This document shows positions 56,906 through 64,000 of a DNA stretch of 64,000 nt, piece by piece (position 1 is the first letter of the stretch; each line of letters begins with the position of its first letter). Location: NCBI GenBank assembly GCA_964035545.1, contig OZ037770.1:14730642-14794641 (forward strand). Reading direction: 5' to 3'. The stretch is from Bugula neritina. Taxonomy: Eukaryota; Bryozoa; Gymnolaemata; Cheilostomatida; Bugulidae. Under the pieces are notes generated by a model. It was given only the letters and a program-made list of their open reading frames with translations. It was not told where the DNA came from and did no database searches. The position numbers were made by a program, and so were the translations under genes.

Positions 56906-59900
56906 TCATGAAACACTGTTCAAGAGGCTCCTTAAGGCTTGTTGCACAACTATATTAGCTTGATGCTCCACAGTATAGTCACTGATTTCATAAGAAGTTG
57001 TCTTTTCTAACCTTTGACCTTCACTTTCAAGGGTTCTGTAATCATCGATATGGAAATGTTTAAGATCTTTATTCTACTTTTACCTAAACTATGTTTAAAT
57101 AAGATTAATTAGCTCCAAAACACCGCTGTTCTATAACGTACTATGTACTATGTATTGTCTAACTCTATAATGCCACATATGCTACTATTAACATTACCAA
57201 ATAAAATTATATATTCTTTCAACAAATTAAATATTTGAAAACTATAACTTATTAAACTCTCTTACCGGGAGATTGCTGAATCCACAACCCTTTGTGCAGG
57301 TTTGTGAGTTATCTCCTCTTCTTCAAGTCTTCTCAACACTTGCCGAAGACCTGCCTTTACATCCTCCAAGTTCCCTCCAGTGTTCGGCTCCGTTATGATG
57401 ATTTCAGGCTTCGTTTCCGCTTGGCATATCTTTGAGTTGTGTTCTCTTTCATCTAAGGCCGGCTTTTCATTTCCTGTTCCTGTTTCTTGCGTAGTCTCGG
57501 AGAGTGAAAGGTTTTGCTGACTTTCGGCTGCCTGGTGGTCGCTGCTTCCCATAGTCACTGAGTCATCTTCTACTGTGAGAGAACACAACTCTTAACTAGT
57601 ATAGTATACAAACTTGCATCAACTAAAAAGAAAACAACTCCTCAACATGTTCTGTTTACAAACCCATAAATACTGTATAATGTTAATGTGTCAATGTAAC
57701 ATAATAAAATAATGCTACTTTGTCATGAATGTTATGTAATGATGTCATTATGTTATTGCTTATGTTATTATTGTTATGTTATTACATAATGTTTATATCA
57801 CTGAGTTTTAAGCAGAACCATTCAAACTAGCTGAAACTATAGCATCAGAAGTATAATATTATAACATTCTGTACGCAATTGTTCACCTTTTCATAAATAA
57901 CAGCATCTTTTGGTTGAATCACTCATGCGTTGTTTATAGTCTTAAATCTAAAAACTAGAAAAAGCTTCTCTTAAACTTTACAAATCAAATTGTGCTTTTG
58001 GAATTTATTCTGCAAATGTATAAGTTACTGAGAGCATGAATAAACTTGCTTCTAAGTGCATGCAACTGCTGTCAAATATCAAGCTCTTACGCATGCTCAG
58101 TTTGCACTTCAAGCATCCAAAAACTATAATAACATTGTATAATATTATATAATAATATTACATTATAATTGTATATAAATTATTAAATGATAAAGCAAAT
58201 ATACTGTGAAAAAATATTAGCAAATAATATTGTGAACAATAAAAACTTTGTTTGGCCTTTAAACTAATTTAATAAAATATAACCTATAGCTGTGAACTCA
58301 TTTGGAAATCTGAACTTACGGCCATATTGCTTGTAGATTCGGCTCCTCCATTTCCTCCGAAGATACTCATGAAAGTTAGACCCGACTACCAGAGTATAGC
58401 TGGTAGCAGCAGCAGCCTATACAAACAACAAACTATATATTAGTTTGTTGTTCTGTATACTTATAAATATGGGAAAAGCTGACTGCCTCAGCCTCAAATA
58501 AGATTAGAAACATTACATAAGATTGCTATAAAATTATTTCTTATTGGATGCTATTACTAATTAGCTTTTAGCAAATAAATATTACTTTGATGGGATTTTA
58601 TATATTCTCCGCATATATAATATATTATAATGTATAATATATATAATATATTATCATATATCATAAAACAAAACAGATATATATTATTATAGCAAAATTA
58701 TGTCATAAATTTTCTACAATCAAATACAATTTTCAAAGTAATTTGGTGCTTCGATTGCAAAAAATATGATCCAATTTATTAACCTAAGTTTTTATATTAT
58801 AAACATTACTATATTGCAAACTTCGATTTATTTTCTATATATTGTAAATTGTAATAAAACCACATATTACCATATTAAACTGTAATTTGAATATGTAAAT
58901 AATTTTACTGCACTATAATATATTTGTTTTATTAAAATACAATTTTCAGGCTATAGTTTAGTAATTCCCACATGCTGTAAACTTTTACTATGCATGAGTG
59001 CCTGTGCACCATATTGAATGTTAGTCGAGTTGCTATAGAAACAGAAATGCTTCCACAAGCAACAATTTATCTTGATATAAAACTAGTTTAAAATTAAATT
59101 TATAATACAGATGTATAATGATATATTTTGGTCTTATATATTTCAAGAGCTGCGTCTATATAATAATACAAAATTCGTGAATAAAATTTTTGACAAATCA
59201 AAAATATAATTTGTATAACAAAACAGACAATTTATTTCTCTGTTTTTGATAGCAAGTATAGTTTTTTTTTATAGAAATAAAGTTTTTCATTAATAAATAC
59301 AACTCACCACAATCAGCCAGGTTTTCTTGCTCTGTAAAATTCCCCTGAGAGCTGGGCGCCAGCTCCACATCTTTGCAACTAACAGCTGACCCACTTCAAC
59401 GCTTAGTTCCACCTAAACAGGAGGTATAATAAAACAAGTTTCTAGTCAATAAAACCTGCCAAAGGAAATTTCCCTTTCCTTCTGTTTTATGTCATTCTTT
59501 AGTATTTACAACAGAGACTGAATTACGTTGTTTATTCAAGTGGCGTTTGCTGTTTATTAGTATAAATTATAATTATGATTAATTGAGTTTTCAAATTAGA
59601 CTAATAATAACAGTGTATTTACAGCAGTTAACCTTTAGCAGTGAACAATTTACTGATTTAAACCTGGCTATATTAGTTTATGATCGTGATCCAAGGATTG
59701 ACCTTTGACCTCTATAATTATGACTCATTACAGAGTGTGTGTTTTCAACAGGAAGAGCTTTATATTGGAGCTTAATTTCCGCTACATGCAGCCTTATTAG
59801 ATACCCAACACTGCATGTTTAGATTCTATATATACTACAGCTGCTTAAAACCATTCACTATACAATAGTGGATAAAATTAGTTTATACAATTATTATTGT

Positions 59901-60477
59901 TTTAAACCAGGCTCTGACGCTTTGGAATGATTTAGCTGTGATTTGATAAAAGCTGTCGTTTAAAACACAAATTCTATCAGTTCAAAGGTTAATATTGAAA
60001 AATATTTAACTTCTTCGTAGATAATGCCTGCTTATTGCTGAGCCAATATCTTTCTAAATCTACTAATCAGCTTGAAAAGATATAACCAGCTATAAACACA
60101 TTTTTGCTAAACGGGTATCTGTCAACACCATATGTTTCACATAACACCATATACCTACTCAAAGTTAACTACGCTAAATTTTCAAAATAATAATTTGTAA
60201 ACTATGCCAGGCATGCAGTAAATAAACCTGGTGTTGGAAATTTGAAATTGATGACATCTGTTATAGGTACTTCTTTGTAAATTCAATTGATTTCATTAAA
60301 GAATTATTTATTTAGACTACTTGAGCAATAAGAAAAAGTTCTCCAACTATCAGTTGATTTGTACCTACTTAGTACTTACTGCGTGTGAGAAAGATAGACC
60401 TTCATCTAGCTCAGGGAAACTACTTCGAAGATGAATATTGCTCTCTAACTTAGCATAGAATAACAAGCTGGCCGCTG
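56906..60477 (-). CDS. Unrecognised single-pass membrane protein, 5' end incomplete
   Basis: Exons 60477-60380, 59412-59308, 58416-58320, 57572-57266, 57035-56906 join in phase (about 245 residues) to a TGA stop. The N-terminal part (LLFYAKLE, FPELDEGLSF, ELSVEVGQLLVAKMW) precedes a hydrophobic helix, TWLIVAAAATSYTLVVG. A basic stretch follows (HEYLRRKWRSRIYKQYG), as expected for the cytoplasmic side. A long acidic, polar linker comes next. The C-terminus has amphipathic segments (PAQRVVDSAISRTLES and ANIVVQQALRSLLNSV). I do not recognise the family. The two C-terminal segments have hydrophobic spacing loosely like kinase-anchoring (AKAP) helices, which is only an inference. The first coding exon was not found; a 19-nt candidate exon lies at 61122-61104. 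Confidence 0.68.
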
Positions 60478-61103
60478 CTGTAACTATTTACTGGGTATTA
60501 GTAACTAATCTAACGTTGTAATAATAGCTAACTCTATACAACACAGCGTTATTATTACGCTTGTAACTGGTATATAACATTTTCCTCATTGGAAGTCAAT
60601 ATTATTCAGCATGTAGAAAATGTTTGAAGCTATATCATTACACACAGTGAATGTTATATTCATTTGATAAAAAGCAATCAGTGTTAGGAGATGCTGTCTA
60701 TAATTAGTCATGATAACGGCAGCAGCATATTATGCTGCCGCATCATTACAATAGCAACTGGTGAATTGACGAGGCTGTTGAAACTAGAAAATCAATACTG
60801 AAGTGATTGTACAGTAGTGTTACATTACATTATATTATAGCAATGTATAGCCTTGATATAGACTGTTTATATGCTACTCTATTTTATAGTAATAGTATAA
60901 AAAATATTATATGTTATAATATATAGTGATATAATATGTTAGTATGCTATAATTTGATATTGAAAATATATGCATTCCAGTATACCTATCATCACCTAAC
61001 ATAAAATATACTATATCATTTAATACTAAAGTAACGCAATGGTTATACGCGTACTATTATATATATAAGTATAATGTAGTATTCCGGGTTACAATATTCT
61101 CAC

Positions 61104-61122
61104 CTATAATCTCCACTTTGTC
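61104..61122 (-). other. Candidate 19-nt microexon upstream of the membrane-protein gene
   Basis: CCCACACAG acceptor, six codons (DKVEII), then a GTGAGA donor leaving one base. It would enter the exon at 60477 in the correct phase. The evidence is weak because the exon is so short. Confidence 0.25.
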
Positions 61123-62639
61123 CTGTGTGGGTATTGCAGGTAGGCTACATGTTACAATATAATAGTTATATAATATTATATGTGGCTATATATACTCTAT
61201 ACTCTATACATTATAATATGTTATATTACCACTAAAAAACATAATAAGCTACATTGGCTCATCAAAGTAAATATTATTTCATGGCGTCCATTAATTATTT
61301 TCACTATACACGTGTGTTACTGCTTCACAGAGCTAAATGAATATGCTTTTCTTATTGTTCTGCCTATATAAGAATATCTACTTAATCATATAAAGATTAA
61401 CTTGAATGTGGGAGCGGAATCTTCAAAAATTTTTGTTAGAATAAAGCTATTAGTGACACTGCAAGTTCACTATGTTTTTAAATAAATGAGCGTTATATAA
61501 TTGCAGACATGTATAATTCATTTATAATTGATTGCAATTTACATATCAAAGCTAAAGTTTTGTCAATTTTATTAGCATAAATAATTGTTTGAAATTTTAA
61601 AAAAAATTTTGCTTTTCTTCCTTTCTGTGTCAAAACTTTTAGCTCATGTATAAACAACAGCTAGAACCAGCTTGTGGCAAGTACACAACCATAGAATTAT
61701 CTCACCCACAATAAGCGTGGCTTGCTTTAAGTAAAGAGTTATCTATTCAAATTTGTACAATAACGAAAACTTTTAAAAAAAGTAAAAGTTTGAGTTTATA
61801 GTTACCCGTCATGTGATTTGGAAAACCCACAAAACACGAGCCATTTTGCTATTATTGCGGGCGTGTAAGTTTTACCCTCAACATTGCTTTTTTGTGTCCA
61901 TTAACCTTGCTAAAGGCACAAAAGGAAGTAGCAGCGCTATTGGTGATAGGAGTGTTTTCTTTGTACAAAAACTGAACTGGAATAACGAATTGTTACATTA
62001 GAAACTCATCCGTGTATAAGGTAGGTTGTATAACGCATTTTGATTTTCAGCGAATTTAAACTGTAATACTAATATCGCGACAGATTTTACTTTAGGATTT
62101 CATTAACACTGTAATATTATAGATTCACCGATAGTTCAAGTTGAACTTGAACTCGGATCAGACTCAGTTTCATCGATCTCACTCTGAGGCTGACAGTCAG
62201 AGTCACAGTGATACTGGTACTCTGACTCTTCGATTTAGAGTTAGTTATAGCAAATAACTAATAATAGTAATACCACTTCCAGTAGTACTAGTAGTAGACA
62301 GTAGCACTAGATCAAGATGTAGTGGCACTGTTAGGCTTACAGTTACAGTTCATCTTTTTACTTTTCATTCTGTGGCCTAATAAGTATTTTAGTTTTTATT
62401 TCGTGCATGCAAACTAGAATATTCACCAGCTAAGCACATCTTTCTTTCCTTTTTACATGTTTGAGTTGAAAGTTGAGTGTAATCTAAATCAATATGAATT
62501 TTATAACTACTTGAAAAAATAGTTGATGCGAAAAATAATTAATGCGTGTCAAGTGTTTATTTTAAAACTTGAATTTATTCCTGATTGTTAGAACATTGAT
62601 TTCACGTTTTCTATTTCTTGTGAATTGTTATTTTTTCAG

Positions 62640-62640
62640 A
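62640..62640 (+). promoter_or_regulatory. 3' splice acceptor just upstream of the cathepsin start codon
   Basis: A T-rich tract ending TTTTTTCAG at 62639 lies 24 bases before the ATG. It suggests a 5' UTR intron, or a trans-splice site if this lineage uses a spliced leader. Confidence 0.4.
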
Positions 62641-62663
62641 ATTTTCTTACTTAAACTGTAAAG

Positions 62664-63230
62664 ATGAAAGTTTTACTTTTCGTTGCCCTGTCCGTCCTGG
62701 CAGCCAGTGCTGTTCCCACTCTCAAATGGTATGAAGTGCAACCAGCTAAAGAAGTCAAGGCTCAGCCCATGTCTGCTGGCAATGTCAAAACTCACTGGGA
62801 GCTCTTTAAGAAACAACATTGTAAGTTCTCATGATGACTCCATTTTGTGCAATTTTGACCTGTTTTTTAAATTTTGAAAAGTAAAGCGCATTTTATTTTT
62901 CGTGTACCAAACGTGATATTTTTGTGTCGTCTTCATTCGTTGCTAATGTTGAAGTTGACTGGTCATCTCCAGTTGGAAGGTTTAAGGCTAACTTGTAATT
63001 GTTAATTTTTCTTGAATGGCTATAATAGCCCCTTGTATATTTAACATGGCCTTAAGAAGATTCACACTCTTCTTTCTCTCTCTATAGCCAAAGAGTACAA
63101 CTCCAATGTAGAGGAGAGGACTAGATTCCAGAAGTTTGCTAGAAACTACGCCTCCATCATGCAGCACAACTCGGAAAAGGCGTTGGGACTTCATTCCTTT
63201 GCTCTTGGACTCAACAAGTATTCCGATTTG
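62664..63230 (+). CDS. Cathepsin L-like cysteine protease, N-terminal part (runs off window)
   Basis: Two exons, 62664-62820 and 63088-63230, are in phase and end at a phase-0 donor (GTGAGT). The protein opens with a signal peptide (MKVLLFVALSVLAASA). The inhibitor I29 propeptide domain follows: HWELFKKQH, then an ERFNIN-like series (EERTRFQKFARNYASIMQHN) and FALGLNKYSDL. This is the propeptide that blocks the active site of papain-family proteases until processed in the lysosome or outside the cell. The catalytic Cys/His/Asn domain is not in the window. No further exon was identified in 63231-64000. An I29-only protein is a possible alternative. Confidence 0.85.
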
Positions 63231-64000
63231 GTGAGTAGAGTTAGTCTGTGTACCATTGCTTATTACTGCAGGGCTGTGCTACGCCCCTTCCTTCTATTTG
63301 GTGATTTAATCTATCAGAGCGGCTAAAAATTCATTCTGCACATTTATTACTAGATTTCAGTCATCTGTATGTTGATTAGTAAATAGTAGCTATGAGTAGG
63401 ATTGGCATGGAAAGTTTTCTGTTTGTTATTCAATGGAATTGTTTCTACTTGTATTGTGGAATGGCTGAACTGCAAGTGAACTTCCTTTTCAGTTAAAGTG
63501 CTCTTTAAACAAACAAACAAGTTTATCCCAAATGATAAGAGATCTGACTACAAGTGTACTAAAGTGTGTTGTGCAGCTGTGCTATGTTATGATGATGTAA
63601 TCACATGTCACATGATTCAGATGTGTAGCTGAATCATTGTATTCAAAATAGTGCATAATTATCATTGTTGTTGCATGCCACAACCCATTGAATAACAATA
63701 ATTATCACTTTGACTTTGGTGTTTCATCATTTCAAACTCCCCTCTTATCTGTAAACATATGTGTTTGTTTTGTTTGCATAAAAGGTCATTGCTCTCTTAC
63801 TTGTCTTTCTCTCCTTCAACACACTTAATACTTATGTTCTATTTATTCACATAGCACAGTGGTTGAGCATAGCAAGTGTAGATTATATGTTTATGCCTCA
63901 CTTGGGAGTGAACGTCTATTCGAAAAATGTTTGAATATTGATAACTTTATTATGTCCTTTGATAAAAAAATAAAACTAAATTGACTATTACTAGTATGGC
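63231..64000 (+). other. Intron of the cathepsin gene to the window end
   Basis: No continuation exon of the I29 domain was recognised in these 770 bases, so the next exon probably lies beyond the window. Confidence 0.5.

Larger units (their letters stand above)
60480..62640. other. Region between divergent genes
   Basis: It should hold the 5' end and promoter of the minus-strand membrane-protein gene and the promoter of the cathepsin. I found no certain exon. A short hairpin (GGCAGCA...TGCTGCC) lies at about 60718-60740. Confidence 0.45.

Noticed and set aside
56638-56916. Minus-strand 92-residue frame with repeated Tyr-Met-Gly-Arg-Leu-Leu
   Set aside because: It comes from the 21-bp array and the shifted frame after the true stop codon, with no independent start context.

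Overview
This is a 64 kb window of nuclear DNA from an invertebrate animal. It is AT-rich, has short GT-AG introns, many microsatellites and tRNA-derived SINEs, and carries typical metazoan families: DEG/ENaC channel, receptor tyrosine kinase, PAN and discoidin domains, I29/cathepsin. A marine lophotrochozoan is plausible, but the phylum cannot be fixed from this sequence. Exon models were built by hand from domain homology, splice sites and reading phase. Unless stated otherwise, every junction given is phase-consistent.

Layout. (1) 401-8733 (+): a secreted class 3 lipase in which two PSI-lipase units appear spliced into one 757-residue protein. (2) 10649-18518 (+): a complete 14-exon DEG/ENaC channel of 531 residues with a transposon in intron 1. 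(3) 19162-22006 (+): a secreted protein with two PAN-like modules and an F5/8C domain, with SINEs and a MITE in intron 3. (4) 27405-23928 (-): a single-unit paralogue of the lipase. (5) About 31.87-32.78 kb (+): a broken GPCR. (6) 34942-35869 (+): a small secreted Ser- and Ala/Thr-rich protein behind a TATA box. (7) 51562-37018 (-): a complete 24-exon receptor tyrosine kinase of 1216 residues with an NHL propeller, a Sushi domain, IPT domains, one membrane segment and a MET-like kinase. (8) about 60477-56906 (-): an unrecognised single-pass membrane protein, 5' end not found. (9) 62664 to beyond the window (+): the start of a cathepsin L-like protease.

The most unusual points are the domain order of the receptor kinase, the many tandem repeats at the edges of its introns (several duplicate the splice donor itself), and the lipase tandem fusion, where the first unit's stop codon overlaps a splice donor. 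The lipases, the PAN/discoidin protein, the small secreted protein and the cathepsin are all predicted secreted products. The genes are otherwise unrelated, and no operon-like arrangement is implied.
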